A stretch of DNA of 64,000 nt from Natronobacterium gregoryi SP2 (GTDB lineage: Archaea; Halobacteriota; Halobacteria; Halobacteriales; Natrialbaceae). Of the stretch, positions 34,167 to 43,418 are shown piece by piece. Every line of letters begins with the position of its first letter. The first letter of the stretch is position 1. Location of the stretch: assembly GCF_000230715.2 (NCBI RefSeq), contig NC_019792.1:3534001-3598000 (forward strand), given 5' to 3'. The notes under the pieces are model-generated. The model saw only the letters and a list, made by a program, of their open reading frames with translations, did no database searches and was not told where the DNA came from. Both the position numbers and the translations under genes were made by a program.

Positions 34167-35021
34167 TTAGAGTGTCTGCCCCTTGGCGAACTGTTCTCCG
34201 AACAGGACGTAGACGACGATCGTCGGCAAGGCCGCGATGAACGCACCCGCCATCTGGACGCCGTAGTCCGTCGCCATCGCACCCGCAAGCGCGTTCAACT
34301 CGAGGGTGACGACGTAATTCGCCCGGTCGCTGAGCAAGACCAGTGCGAACAGGAAGTCGTTCCAGACCTGTGTGAACTGGTAGATCAGGGTCACAGCGAA
34401 CATCGGGAGCGACAGTGGGAGGACGATCTTTCGATAAATGCGAGCGAGGCTGGCTCCATCGAGACGGGCTGCCTCCATGAGTTCGTCGTCGAGCGTCCGG
34501 TAGTACGATCGGAACAGGATCGTACAGATCGGAATGCCGTAGGCGATGTGTGTGATCGTCAACTCCACGAGTTCGCCGCGAGCGTGGAGACTGGATATGT
34601 CGACGATCGACCAGAACTGTCGTAGCGGGACGAGCACCGCCTGGTAGGGGATAAACACCGCTGCGAGAAACAACGCGAGCAAGAGCGCTTGACCGCGCCA
34701 GTCGACTTTCGTCAGCCCGTAGGCCGCGAGGCTACCGAACACGGCAGAGAGGATGGTGGCTGGCACGACCATCGCGAAACTGTTGACCATCGCAAACGCC
34801 AATTCGCTCGCGGCGGTGAGCCACGGATCGATCGTCAAGCCCTCGAGCGGCGGCTGGAGCGGCGACGTCTCCCGGTAGGCTTGCTGGGTCTTGAGTGATG
34901 TCGTCAGACCGCTGTACAGCGGCGAGAGGTAGACGCCGACGAGCGCGATCAAGACGCCGTAGAGAGCGATGCGTCGGGGGTCGGTTCCACCCGTCGACGT
35001 TTCGTCGTCGTTTGTCGCCAT
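34167..35021 (-). CDS. Carbohydrate ABC transporter permease (MalG type)
   Basis: A 284-residue inner-membrane permease with six helices. The EAA loop that contacts the ATPase is visible as LMEAARLDGASLARIYRKIVLP. The N-terminus (MATNDDETSTGG) is cytoplasmic. It pairs with the MalF-type permease directly upstream: its ATG overlaps that gene's TGA by one base. Sugar specificity is not determined by this subunit. Confidence 0.93.
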   Translation of the reverse strand: MATNDDETSTGGTDPRRIALYGVLIALVGVYLSPLYSGLTTSLKTQQAYRETSPLQPPLEGLTIDPWLTAASELAFAMVNSFAMVVPATILSAVFGSLAAYGLTKVDWRGQALLLALFLAAVFIPYQAVLVPLRQFWSIVDISSLHARGELVELTITHIAYGIPICTILFRSYYRTLDDELMEAARLDGASLARIYRKIVLPLSLPMFAVTLIYQFTQVWNDFLFALVLLSDRANYVVTLELNALAGAMATDYGVQMAGAFIAALPTIVVYVLFGEQFAKGQTL

Positions 35022-35992
35022 CACAGTGCACCCCGTTTGTACTGCGTGTACGCGTACGGACCGATGATCGTCAGTGCGAGGGCAAAGAGAACGACGGCGA
35101 TCGCCGCGCCGTAGGCCCACTGGCTGGCGGAGAAGGCTTCCCGGTACATCGTCACCGCGAGGATGTCGGCCGAACGGCCTGGATTGGTTCCGAACATGAC
35201 GTAGATGAAGTCGAACGCTTTGAGCGCAAACACCATCAGGACGACCGTCGCGCCGACCGTCGACGATCGGAGTTGTGGAATGATGACTCGCCAGTAGAGT
35301 TTCAGCGTCGACGCGCCGTCTATCCGTGCAGCCTCGTAGTGTTCGTTCGGGATTCCTCGCAGGCCGGCGAGATAGACGATCATACAGTAGCCACTGAACT
35401 GCCAGATCAACGCGACGATGACTGCCGCGAGCTTGAAGCGTGGATCACCGAGCCAGTCCTGGGCGAACCAGCCGAGACCGAGGCCACTCAACATGGTGTT
35501 GATCAACCCGTCGGAGGCGTACATCCACGACCAGAAGATCGCAGTCACGACGAACGACAGCGCCATCGGGAGCAAGTAAATCGTTCGGAACGTGTTCTCG
35601 AAACGGATCTTCCGGTCGACCAGCAACGCGAGCGCGAGACCCACGACCAGCGAGACGCTCGTAAACGCGATCAGTAACGCGATCGTGTTCCGAAGCGACG
35701 CCACGAAGTCCGGGTCGGCCGGCATCTGGCGGTACATCTCGAGCGTGAAGTTCGTGTAATCCGGTTGGCCGAGCCCAGACCAGCCCGTAAACGAAATCGC
35801 GACGTTCCAGCCGATCGCTCCGTAGACGAACAACAAAACCAGCAGCGTCGGCAACAGCCAGAACGGCATCGACTCGGCGAACGAACTGTGGCGGAGTCGC
35901 TCGAACGTCCCGTCTTCGCTCTCACGCTCTCGATCACCCGTCGATAAAGAAAGTGGGTTGAGTCGCCGTAGCGAGTTTCGTAGCGAGTCCAT
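35021..35992 (-). CDS. Carbohydrate ABC transporter permease (MalF type)
   Basis: A 323-residue permease with six helices and an acidic/basic N-terminal tail of about 40 residues. The EAA motif reads HYEAARIDGASTLKLYWRVI. It forms the translocation pore with the following permease. It follows the substrate-binding protein gene (26-base gap). Typical of CUT1 importers for di- and oligosaccharides. Confidence 0.93.
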   Translation of the reverse strand: MDSLRNSLRRLNPLSLSTGDRERESEDGTFERLRHSSFAESMPFWLLPTLLVLLFVYGAIGWNVAISFTGWSGLGQPDYTNFTLEMYRQMPADPDFVASLRNTIALLIAFTSVSLVVGLALALLVDRKIRFENTFRTIYLLPMALSFVVTAIFWSWMYASDGLINTMLSGLGLGWFAQDWLGDPRFKLAAVIVALIWQFSGYCMIVYLAGLRGIPNEHYEAARIDGASTLKLYWRVIIPQLRSSTVGATVVLMVFALKAFDFIYVMFGTNPGRSADILAVTMYREAFSASQWAYGAAIAVVLFALALTIIGPYAYTQYKRGAL

Positions 35993-36018
35993 AGATTACT
36001 ATAGAGCAGTCGACGATC

Positions 36019-37323
36019 CTACTCGAAGCTGTTGACGAGCTCGTCGTAGGTTTCGTCGACGTCCCAGTTGTCGATGAAGTTCGCGAACGCCCCTTCGACG
36101 TCGGTCTGTGCGGCTGGCGGGACGGCCAACCCGTGGGCGATCGACGGTGGCTGTTCACTCGAGGCCTGGAAGTCCGCCATCTGGTCCTGCAGGAACGGCG
36201 TGAACGCCTCGTCGGAGACGTCGGTTCGTGGCGGAATCGAGCCTTTCGCCGGGTTGAACCGTTCCTGGGCGTCGGCCGATCCTGCATAGCGCAGGAACTG
36301 CACCGTCGCGTTCGGCGATGGGTTGTGCTTCGGGAAGACGAACGAGTCCATGTTCAGGGCGTACATCTCTTCGGTCCCGGGGAACGCGACGTGGTCCCAG
36401 TCCTCGCCGTACTCGAGGTCGTCGTCAGCCTCGTACTCGCCAGCGGCCCAGTCGCCCTGATGGAAGAATGCGGCCTCGCCGCGGTTGACGTAGGCGCTGG
36501 CGTCGTCCCAGTCGTTGAGCGAACTCGCGTCTTCGTTGAAGTAGTCGCTGTAGTCGACGACGATCTCGAGCGTGTCACGAACCTCTGCTTCGACGTCCTC
36601 GACGTCGCCGGCGATAAACGTCTCGTAGGTGTCGACGCCGTACTCGCCAAGCAGTACCTGTGCCCACAACTGGAGCGTCGACCAGGCGGTCTGGGTCTGC
36701 TGGGCCATGCCGACGTAGCCGGCCTCGTCGACCGCTTCCATGGCATCTAGCAGCGCGCTCGGACTGTCGACGTCCTCGAGGTCGACGCCTGCATCCTCGA
36801 CGACGTCGACGTTGTAGAAGAGGTTGTTCAGCCGGTGGATGTTGATCGGAACGGCGACGAAGTCACCGTGAGGACGGGAGGCCTCGATCGGTCCGTCGAG
36901 GTACGCCTCGCGCATGTCGTCGTCCCAGACGTGTCCCTCGATGTCGTACAGGAGGTCTTCGTCGGTGTAGTCGGTCAGCGCCTGTCCGGGCCACACCTGG
37001 AACGTACTCGGCGGGCTCTGGTCGACGACGCGGTTCCGGATGTCCGCCTCGAGGGCACTGCCTGCACCGCCCGGTGACGGCGAGGAGTCGACTTCGATGT
37101 CGGGATGTTCCTGTTCGAAGCCTTCGACGAGTGCTTCGAACGCGTCCTCTTCACCGCCAGCGGTCCACCAGTGACCGATCTCGACGGGTTCGAACTCGTC
37201 GGTATCCTCGTCGAGAAGTTCGCCGAGATCCTCGACATCGTCGTCGCCACCGAGACAGCCTGCGAGGCCGACGATGCCTGCGGCCCCAATCCCTTGCAGC
37301 ACTGAACGACGCGACTTCCCCAT
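36019..37323 (-). CDS. Tat-exported sugar-binding lipoprotein (CUT1 family)
   Basis: A 434-residue extracytoplasmic solute-binding protein. A twin-arginine signal (KSRRSVLQ) and lipobox (LAGC) are at the N-terminus, so it is exported folded and lipid-anchored, as is usual in haloarchaea. The acidic linker (GGDDDVEDLGELL) leads into the type-I extracellular solute-binding fold (EIGHWWTAGGEEDAFEALV, GKGSIPPRTD-like C-terminal region). ATG 37323 (MGKSRRSVLQ) is preferred; ATG 37347 is possible. The A/T-rich TTAAAT about 30 bases upstream fits a leaderless start at 37323. Confidence 0.9.
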   Translation of the reverse strand: MGKSRRSVLQGIGAAGIVGLAGCLGGDDDVEDLGELLDEDTDEFEPVEIGHWWTAGGEEDAFEALVEGFEQEHPDIEVDSSPSPGGAGSALEADIRNRVVDQSPPSTFQVWPGQALTDYTDEDLLYDIEGHVWDDDMREAYLDGPIEASRPHGDFVAVPINIHRLNNLFYNVDVVEDAGVDLEDVDSPSALLDAMEAVDEAGYVGMAQQTQTAWSTLQLWAQVLLGEYGVDTYETFIAGDVEDVEAEVRDTLEIVVDYSDYFNEDASSLNDWDDASAYVNRGEAAFFHQGDWAAGEYEADDDLEYGEDWDHVAFPGTEEMYALNMDSFVFPKHNPSPNATVQFLRYAGSADAQERFNPAKGSIPPRTDVSDEAFTPFLQDQMADFQASSEQPPSIAHGLAVPPAAQTDVEGAFANFIDNWDVDETYDELVNSFE

Positions 37324-37347
37324 TTCTGTATGTTTGTTTACATTCAT

Positions 37348-38024
37348 ACTGGATTTAACAACCAATAATGATTATGGAAGCGGCTTAAGCCCTTTGATGG
37401 TAACCCGTCTCGTCTCTACTACTCGAATTGAAACAGCCAGTAATAACGATAGCGATCCTTCTGTCGGGCCGACGACAGCGGATATGTCACTATAACGCTC
37501 ATTTGGTAGGGCTATAACTGCCGGCTAGTAGCTACAATTGCATCGGCGTAGACAGCGGAGTTGCTCTCGACACCGGGCCAAACGCCGCCCCTGGATTCGC
37601 TCCAGATCGAGACGACTTCGGTGAACGTCTACAATCGACATCCTCCGCGTGAATGCGGAGGAATCCCGAGCGGATGGAAATCCAAAATCTCCGAGCATCG
37701 CGGAATCTTCGATTCCGCTCAGCGAGTGGAGTTTCAGGTTTGCAGTCCAATCGGCGGACTACCAGCCCGTTCGGGTACGGGTAGTCCCACAGTCTGCTCT
37801 TCCGGATACTACCTCGTTACGTGGGTTGACAGGCCGTGGTTCGAACGACTTCGCCTTTCGAACCACTTCGGATGCGCAGAGAGAAACAGGTGTACGTGAT
37901 CGGGCAAGAGATGGAGAGACAGTACTCTCGTCGTCGTACGGGCGCTGTCTCCCCGCCCTACTCGCTCACTCCGCGTTGCTCCGTTCGCTCGTTGCGGACG
38001 GGGCTTAGGCCCCCTCTTTTCCAG
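37348..38024. other. Long intergenic region, structured in its second half
   Basis: About 680 bases with no supported gene. The first 250 bases are AT-rich and include the transporter promoter. From about 37640 the sequence is stem-loop-rich (see the separate entry). No coding frame has haloarchaeal bias. Confidence 0.6.
37638..38015 (-). mobile_element. Probable decayed IS200/IS605 (IS1341-type) element end or structured RNA remnant
   Basis: The segment contains several perfect stem-loops: TCCTCCGC-GTGAAT-GCGGAGGA near 37639, ACTACC...GGTAGT near 37760-37790, and GGTTCGAA...TTCGAACC near 37840-37868. It ends in a GGCTTAGGCCCCCTCTTTT run. On the minus strand the peptide CKPETPLAERNRRFR is followed by a sequence like the tails I associate with haloarchaeal TnpB genes, and the terminal hairpin fits a transposon end. 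No TnpB catalytic region remains. Confidence 0.4.
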
Positions 38025-39140
38025 CTAATTGAACTGCGTTCGCGGTTCGAGTGTCTGATCGACGTCCGCGAAACTCACGGACGACTCCGTCTCACTCGAA
38101 CGGTAGATCCCGTCGATGACGCGCTGGACGGTCAGTGCCTCCTCTAGCGTGTTCGACGCCGGCGATTCGCCGCGATCGACTGCCTCGAGGAACTGCTGGT
38201 CTTGCTCCGTATAGCCCGTTACGGACGGATCACCGCTGAGATTGATGTCCGCGTAGTGGTCGGTCCCAGCGGTTCCGGCGTCGAGCATCGTCATATCCGT
38301 ATCGCCGATCTCGAACTGGGCACCGGCCTCCGTTCCACGAACTCGAAAGTCCATACTCTCTTCGCGGTTCGTCGCCCACGCAGCCTCGAGTGAGATGGTC
38401 TGTCTGTCGGCACAGCGGACGAACGCACTCACAGAGTCGTCGACCTCGTAGGCCTCGATCTCGGCGTTCCAGTTCTCCCCGAACCCTTCGGGGTCCGCGT
38501 AGTCTTCCTGGTTACCGAACGTGGTTCTGGTGATTCCCGATACTTCGACGATCTCCGGAAAGTCAAGGACGTAAAGCGCGAGATCGAGCGCGTGGACGCC
38601 GATATCGATCAGGGCACCACCGCCCGCAAGGTCGGGATCGGTAAACCACGAGCCAGGGCCGGGAACGCCGCGACGACGGACGTAATTGGCCTCCACGTGA
38701 GTCAGGTCGCCGAACTGGCCACGCATCCGGTGTTCGTCGAACATGGCCGTCGACGCTACGTGGCGGTTGTGGAACCCGACCATACAGACGGCGTCGCTCC
38801 GTCTCGCGGCCTCGACGATCCGTTCGGCACTCTCGAGCGTGTGTGCGAGTGGCTTCTCGACGAGCACGTGTCGGCCGGCCTCGAGAGCAGCGACTGTGAT
38901 CGGTTCGTGGAACCGGTTCGGGGTCGCGACGACGATCGCGTCGACCGCGTCGTCGACGACGAGTTCCTCGTGTGTCTCGTAGGGCTCGGCACCGAATCGT
39001 TCGGCGAACTGACGGCGGTGCTCCGGAACGAGATCCGCTCCGGCGACGATGTCCGCGCCGAGTTCCGCCAGATGCTTGGCGTGGAGGTTGCCCATTCCTC
39101 CGAGGCCGACGACTCCTATCCCGACACCCGTGCCGATCAC
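38025..39140 (-). CDS. Gfo/Idh/MocA family NAD(P)-dependent oxidoreductase
   Basis: A 371-residue oxidoreductase. An N-terminal Rossmann fold (GLGGMG at 12-17) is followed by the family EKP motif at 95-97 (HVLVEKPLAHT) and the C-terminal GFO-like domain with GGGALIDIGVHALDLAL. Family members oxidise or reduce sugars, inositols or their derivatives. The start is a GTG at 39140. It lies beside the sugar importer and ThuA genes; this context suggests a role in processing the imported sugar (inference). Confidence 0.9.
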   Translation of the reverse strand: MIGTGVGIGVVGLGGMGNLHAKHLAELGADIVAGADLVPEHRRQFAERFGAEPYETHEELVVDDAVDAIVVATPNRFHEPITVAALEAGRHVLVEKPLAHTLESAERIVEAARRSDAVCMVGFHNRHVASTAMFDEHRMRGQFGDLTHVEANYVRRRGVPGPGSWFTDPDLAGGGALIDIGVHALDLALYVLDFPEIVEVSGITRTTFGNQEDYADPEGFGENWNAEIEAYEVDDSVSAFVRCADRQTISLEAAWATNREESMDFRVRGTEAGAQFEIGDTDMTMLDAGTAGTDHYADINLSGDPSVTGYTEQDQQFLEAVDRGESPASNTLEEALTVQRVIDGIYRSSETESSVSFADVDQTLEPRTQFN

Positions 39141-39419
39141 GGCGAAACACCCGATTTCTTTCTATCCTCAATCAGTTGCCAGCGAGAAAGACGACGTTTC
39201 GATGCTGTTGTCGTGCGATGCCGGTTCATATAGGCATGCAGGCAGCGATCGAAATAAGGGTTGTGACGATCGGTTCTGCTGCTCAAATTTTCACTCATTT
39301 GGGTTGATATTATATTAAATATGGCTGTAAATGGTTGGCAGAAATCCAATATTACACGGTCGTGGTTCGACGACCGACCACCTCGATCTAAGAACGTCCG
39401 GAGCGACGGCCACACGACG

Positions 39420-40163
39420 ATGACACAGGTTACGATCTGGAACGAGTTTCGCCACGAACGGGACGACGACGACGACGCCGCTGCCGTCTATCCCGACGGC
39501 ATCCACGAAACCATCGCCGACGCGCTCGGCGAGGGCGACCGCGAGTACGACGTTCACACCGCGACGCTCGACGAACCGGAACACGGTCTCCCAGCGGCGG
39601 TTCTCGAGGAGACCGACGTCCTGCTGTGGTGGGGCCACGAAGCTCACGACGAGGTCAGCGACGCTGTCGTCGACCGAGTCCAACAGCGGGTACTCGAGGG
39701 GATGGGCCTGCTCGTGCTTCACTCGGGGCACTTCTCGAAGCCGTTCAAACGCCTCATGGGGACGACCTGTAACCTCCAGTGGCGCGAAGACGGTGCCACG
39801 GAACGGCTCTGGGTCGTCGATCCCGGTCATCCGATCGCGGACGGCCTCGACGAGTACGTCGAACTTCCCAAAACCGAGATGTACGGGGAACCGTTCGACG
39901 TTCCCGAACCAGACCGGCTGGTCTTTACGAGCTGGTTCGAGGGCGGCGAGGTGTTTCGAAGCGGCTGTTGCTACCGGCGAGGGAACGGCCGCATCTTCTA
40001 CTTCCGGCCGGGCCACGAGACGTATCCGATCTACGAGCACGAAGCCGTTCGACAGGTGTTACGAAACGCCGTCGAGTGGGCGATGCCACGGAGCGAAGCG
40101 GTCGCTGGAACGGGGCGGACGTTCGGCAACCGACCTCGAGATAGCCGCCCCGACCGAGCGTAA
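39420..40163 (+). CDS. ThuA domain protein (trehalose-utilisation-like)
   Basis: A 247-residue protein of the ThuA family, with a class-I glutamine-amidotransferase-like fold. Signature segments are [38 protein letters not shown] and [14 protein letters not shown]. ThuA/ThuB in rhizobia take part in trehalose catabolism via 3-keto intermediates; a Gfo/Idh/MocA partner (ThuB-like) sits divergently at 38025-39140. ATG 39420 is supported by the family start; an upstream ATG at 39321 would add basic residues. TATA-like sequences occur near 39385 and 39309. Confidence 0.88.
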   Translation: MTQVTIWNEFRHERDDDDDAAAVYPDGIHETIADALGEGDREYDVHTATLDEPEHGLPAAVLEETDVLLWWGHEAHDEVSDAVVDRVQQRVLEGMGLLVLHSGHFSKPFKRLMGTTCNLQWREDGATERLWVVDPGHPIADGLDEYVELPKTEMYGEPFDVPEPDRLVFTSWFEGGEVFRSGCCYRRGNGRIFYFRPGHETYPIYEHEAVRQVLRNAVEWAMPRSEAVAGTGRTFGNRPRDSRPDRA

Positions 40164-40202
40164 CCGGCGCTGTGACTCCTCCGCGAACCGGCCAGTTCGT
40201 CT

Positions 40203-41510
40203 TCAGCTACTTCGCTGCGTGTCGACGAGTTCGACGGCGACCTCGAGTTCGGTCCCGGTCGCCGCTGCCAGTCGTTCCCGGACGCGGTCGGCGAAGTCGG
40301 GCGGCTCTTCCGCTCCAGGCGGTCGTTCGACGAGCACCGTCACCGACGGCCGATCGCCGGAGTAGACATCGAGCAACTCGTAGTCGACGTCGATTTCGCG
40401 GAACTGTAGCTCGTCGAACGCGGGCTCGTCGCTCATCGCCTGCAGTTCGGTCTGGATGTCGTGCTCGACCGCGGCAGTCTGGTAGGTGCCGTACGTGACG
40501 ACGCCGAGGACGAGCGAGAGAACGACGATAGCGGCCAGCAAGACGACGACTCGAGTCCGGAGTCGGCCGTAGGCTCGGTCGATTCGTTCCGTTTCCCGCG
40601 GTCGATACCCGGCGACCCACAACAGAATCAGCGCGGCGAGATTGATAGAGAGCAAGTTGACGAGGACGAGCGTGCCGGCAGTAACGACGACCGTCGGATG
40701 CTCCCAGGCGATTCCGAGACCGGCGGTCGCGGCAGGCGGAACGAGAGCGACTGCGATGGCGACGCCGACGAGGACCGAGCCGACGTTCCTGACGAGGCTC
40801 ACGACGCCCGCGACGCCAGAGCCGAGCGCGAGAAACAACGCGAGCACGTTCGGCGTGATCCGCTCTCGGACCTGGGAGACCCCGGTGATGTCGAACCCTG
40901 GTGGGAGCAACACGGTCCCCCGGAGGAGCCAGCCGATCGCGGCAGCCGTCGCGACGGTCGCCGCGAGTCCGGCCACCTGGAGCACTACTCCACGAGCCGC
41001 GAGTTCGTCGTCGTCGACCACGACGCCGACGCTCGCGGCCAGTGCCGGCCCCATCATCGGCGCAACGACCATCGCGCCGATGATCGTCGCCGCAGAGTCG
41101 AGGACCAGTCCGGCCGTCGCGATGATCGTACTCACGACGAGCAAGACGAAGTACGTCGACGCCGCGGGTGCGAGGTCTCTCGCCCGGGCCTCGAGTTCGT
41201 CCCGCGAGATGCGGGTCCCCTTCCCGGCCTGGGTGCCGTCGTCACTCCCGACCTCGAGTTCGTCCATCCGGTCCGAGACTATCGTTTCGGCTGCCGTAAC
41301 GACCGTATAGGAGGGACTCGACAAGCCGACAGCCCGGAACTCGTCGAGTAACGGTTCGACGGCGTCGGGCGCGACTGGAATCGAAACCAGCGCCTCGAAC
41401 TCTCCGTCGCTCGTTTCTGCCGATACCGCGTAATCGACTCCCAGCGCCTCGGCGGTCTCGAGGACGGTCTCGAGTTCGCCCGACGGAACGAATACCTGTA
41501 CGAGCCTCAT
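40203..41510 (-). CDS. DUF389/TIGR00341 family membrane protein
   Basis: A 435-residue protein. The N-terminal ~80 residues are a soluble ferredoxin-like domain (MRLVQVFVPSGELETVLETAEAL), followed by a polytopic core of about eight helices with IIGAMVVAPMMGPALAAS and VALVPPAATAGLG, and a C-terminal soluble domain (about 370-435). The motif pair MVVAPMMGP / VPPAATAGL is characteristic of this family, whose function is unknown. Start ATG 41510. Confidence 0.88.
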   Translation of the reverse strand: MRLVQVFVPSGELETVLETAEALGVDYAVSAETSDGEFEALVSIPVAPDAVEPLLDEFRAVGLSSPSYTVVTAAETIVSDRMDELEVGSDDGTQAGKGTRISRDELEARARDLAPAASTYFVLLVVSTIIATAGLVLDSAATIIGAMVVAPMMGPALAASVGVVVDDDELAARGVVLQVAGLAATVATAAAIGWLLRGTVLLPPGFDITGVSQVRERITPNVLALFLALGSGVAGVVSLVRNVGSVLVGVAIAVALVPPAATAGLGIAWEHPTVVVTAGTLVLVNLLSINLAALILLWVAGYRPRETERIDRAYGRLRTRVVVLLAAIVVLSLVLGVVTYGTYQTAAVEHDIQTELQAMSDEPAFDELQFREIDVDYELLDVYSGDRPSVTVLVERPPGAEEPPDFADRVRERLAAATGTELEVAVELVDTQRSS

Positions 41511-41694
41511 GACGCTCCGTACCACAGCCAGCGGCGGAAAGCTATTCTACGGCGGCATGACCGTCCGACGACAGGGACTGTCGTGGTGCCAGCACACTCG
41601 ACACGTCGAACAAAAAACAGGAGTATGGCAACGGTCCGTCAGTTCCGTCGGGAAACCGTGCCGGCCATCCCACCCGACGAGCGAGTCACTCGAA

Positions 41695-42546
41695 TCAGAG
41701 CTCTTGGCGACCGTCGTCGGTCACGACGCTCTCGAGAAGCGTGACTGGCGTCGCGTCGTAGGCCGGATTCTCGACGTCGAACCCTTCGGCGGGCTCGGGC
41801 ATCACCTCGCTGCCCGACCGGAACTCGTTCTCGAAGACGAACCCCTCGCTGACGAGTTTGGCCGCGGAGCCGAGAACGGTGACGGGAACGTCCAGCCGGT
41901 TTGCCGTCGCTGCGATCGGGAACGTGCCGACGCGGTTGTACAGCGTCCCGTCGACGATACAGTCCATCCCGACGACGACGCGATCGCACTCCTCCAGGTA
42001 GTGGCCGTGTGCACCGTCGGTGATCAGCGTCGGCTCGACGCCCTCGAGGTCCGCGAGCACCCGGACAGTCTTGCGGCCGATGTACCGCGGTCGGGCCTCG
42101 GTGACGTAGACGTCGAACGTCTTGCCGTCCTCGACCGCGATTTCGAGCGCCTCGATGACCGTCGAGGAGTAGTCGTGGGTCAAAATCGTCGCGCCGTCGG
42201 CGAGCAGTTCGGCCGCGTTTTCGGCCGCCAGTCGCTTGCCGGATTCGACCCGCGAGACGACCTCGTCGATCTGCTCTCTGGTCAGCTCTTTCACCGCCTC
42301 GACGTCGTCGAGATCCGCGTCGCTCACGTCCTCGACGACGGTCCGAACGGCGTTCTGTAACGATGCGTGGGAGGGATTGGCCTGCCGGAGCACCGAACCG
42401 TTGCGCTCGAGGGCACGAACGTACTCCTCGACGGTAGCGAACTCCCGTTCGGTCAGTTCCGCGAGCGCCTGAGTCGCCTTGACGGCGACCACCGAGGAGC
42501 TGTGGGTCTGCATCTCCTGGATCTCCTCGACCGTCTCGTCGATCAT
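41695..42546 (-). CDS. eIF2B/MtnA/R15P-isomerase family protein with substituted catalytic cysteine
   Basis: A 283-residue protein of the eIF2B-alpha/beta/delta superfamily. The expected R15P isomerase/MtnA catalytic segment THC reads THD (H124-D125) in ILTHDYSS, so the nucleophilic cysteine is replaced by aspartate, whereas the later acidic residue (D195 in GMDCIVDG) and the DGTLYNRVGTFPIA motif are kept. Haloarchaeal proteins of this type are often named ribose-1,5-bisphosphate isomerase or translation factor eIF2B; the Cys loss argues against simple isomerase assignment. Start MIDETVEEIQEMQ at 42546. Confidence 0.82.
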   Translation of the reverse strand: MIDETVEEIQEMQTHSSSVVAVKATQALAELTEREFATVEEYVRALERNGSVLRQANPSHASLQNAVRTVVEDVSDADLDDVEAVKELTREQIDEVVSRVESGKRLAAENAAELLADGATILTHDYSSTVIEALEIAVEDGKTFDVYVTEARPRYIGRKTVRVLADLEGVEPTLITDGAHGHYLEECDRVVVGMDCIVDGTLYNRVGTFPIAATANRLDVPVTVLGSAAKLVSEGFVFENEFRSGSEVMPEPAEGFDVENPAYDATPVTLLESVVTDDGRQEL

Positions 42547-42595
42547 ACTCGAGTGGATTCTCGTCAAGGAGAAAGGTGTTGCGGGAGTTGTCAGG

Positions 42596-42910
42596 CTACT
42601 CGAATCCGAACGTTCGCCGGAGTTCGCGTTCGATCTCCTCGGTCAGTCGCTCGAGGACGGTCTCGAACTGGTCGTGGTCGGAAACGGCACCGACCCGATC
42701 CTCGACGTCCTCGGGCAGTTCGACGGCGAACTCGCCGTCGCCTTCGTAGACGGGTTCGCTCTCGCTCAGCACCTGCCGGTCGATCGCCTTCAGCACCTGC
42801 GAATCGTACTGGCCGTGGAGTTGCTGGTAGGCACTCGAGTAGGCCGCCTCGAGTTCCTCGAAGTAGTAGACGTACTTCTCCCCGAACTTCTCGGGATCGA
42901 ACTCGGTCAT
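42596..42910 (-). CDS. Haloarchaeal DUF5783-like protein
   Basis: A 104-residue acidic protein opening MTEFDPEKFGEKYVYYFEELEAAY, with helix-forming repeats (YSSAYQQLHGQYDSQVLKAIDRQVL, DQFETVLERLTEEIERELRRTFGFE). It looks like an all-alpha cytoplasmic protein; the family is restricted to haloarchaea and has no known function. The ATG at 42910 is chosen over an in-frame upstream extension. It is 49 bases upstream of the eIF2B-like gene on the same strand. Confidence 0.78.
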   Translation of the reverse strand: MTEFDPEKFGEKYVYYFEELEAAYSSAYQQLHGQYDSQVLKAIDRQVLSESEPVYEGDGEFAVELPEDVEDRVGAVSDHDQFETVLERLTEEIERELRRTFGFE

Positions 42911-43071
42911 AGTGTGAAGTCGTCGAGGAGGCGGGTAATACTGTCGGACAGAAGTCAATGAAGAGAATTCGCCAGACGGGAGCGGCGAATTCTCACAATC
43001 GTTCTGTCTGACAGTGTATTCGAACGCCACGCGTCCGCAGGTTTACGTCGCTTGCCACCCTAGGACCGCCG

Positions 43072-43410
43072 ATGACCGACGACACGATCACCGTCCGGTA
43101 CACCTGCCCCCACTGTGAAGCCGTCACGAGCCTCGAGCGGCCGCCCAACCTCGCGGATCGGTCGGTGACGAAGCTCACGCAACCAGGTTGGGAGTACGCG
43201 ACGGCGAACGACTCCGCCGAACAGCGGGAGGCCGCCGACGGCATCGAGTTCGTCTGTGGCGAGGACGGCCCCGTCACCGACCTCGAGGGCGGTTCCGTCG
43301 ACGGCTGTGGCCGGCCGTTCTACCTCAACTTCGTGCGCTACGAGCAGGGTATCGAACTCGAGCCGGAACCGCCGACGTACGGCGGGCCGCGATTCGATTT
43401 CAACGAGTAG
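43072..43410 (+). CDS. Small zinc-ribbon-like haloarchaeal protein
   Basis: A 112-residue protein with a CPHC motif (residues 12-15) and later cysteines (C62, C78) that could complete a zinc site. The C-terminal LNFVRYEQGIELEPEPPTYGGPRFDFNE is acidic. No named family. It converges on folD, eight bases apart. Confidence 0.72.
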   Translation: MTDDTITVRYTCPHCEAVTSLERPPNLADRSVTKLTQPGWEYATANDSAEQREAADGIEFVCGEDGPVTDLEGGSVDGCGRPFYLNFVRYEQGIELEPEPPTYGGPRFDFNE

Positions 43411-43418
43411 GCGGGCGA

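Noticed and set aside
39321-39419. Upstream ATG for the ThuA gene
   Set aside because: The extra 33 residues are basic, fall in the AT-rich promoter region and are absent from the family's usual start at [10 protein letters not shown].
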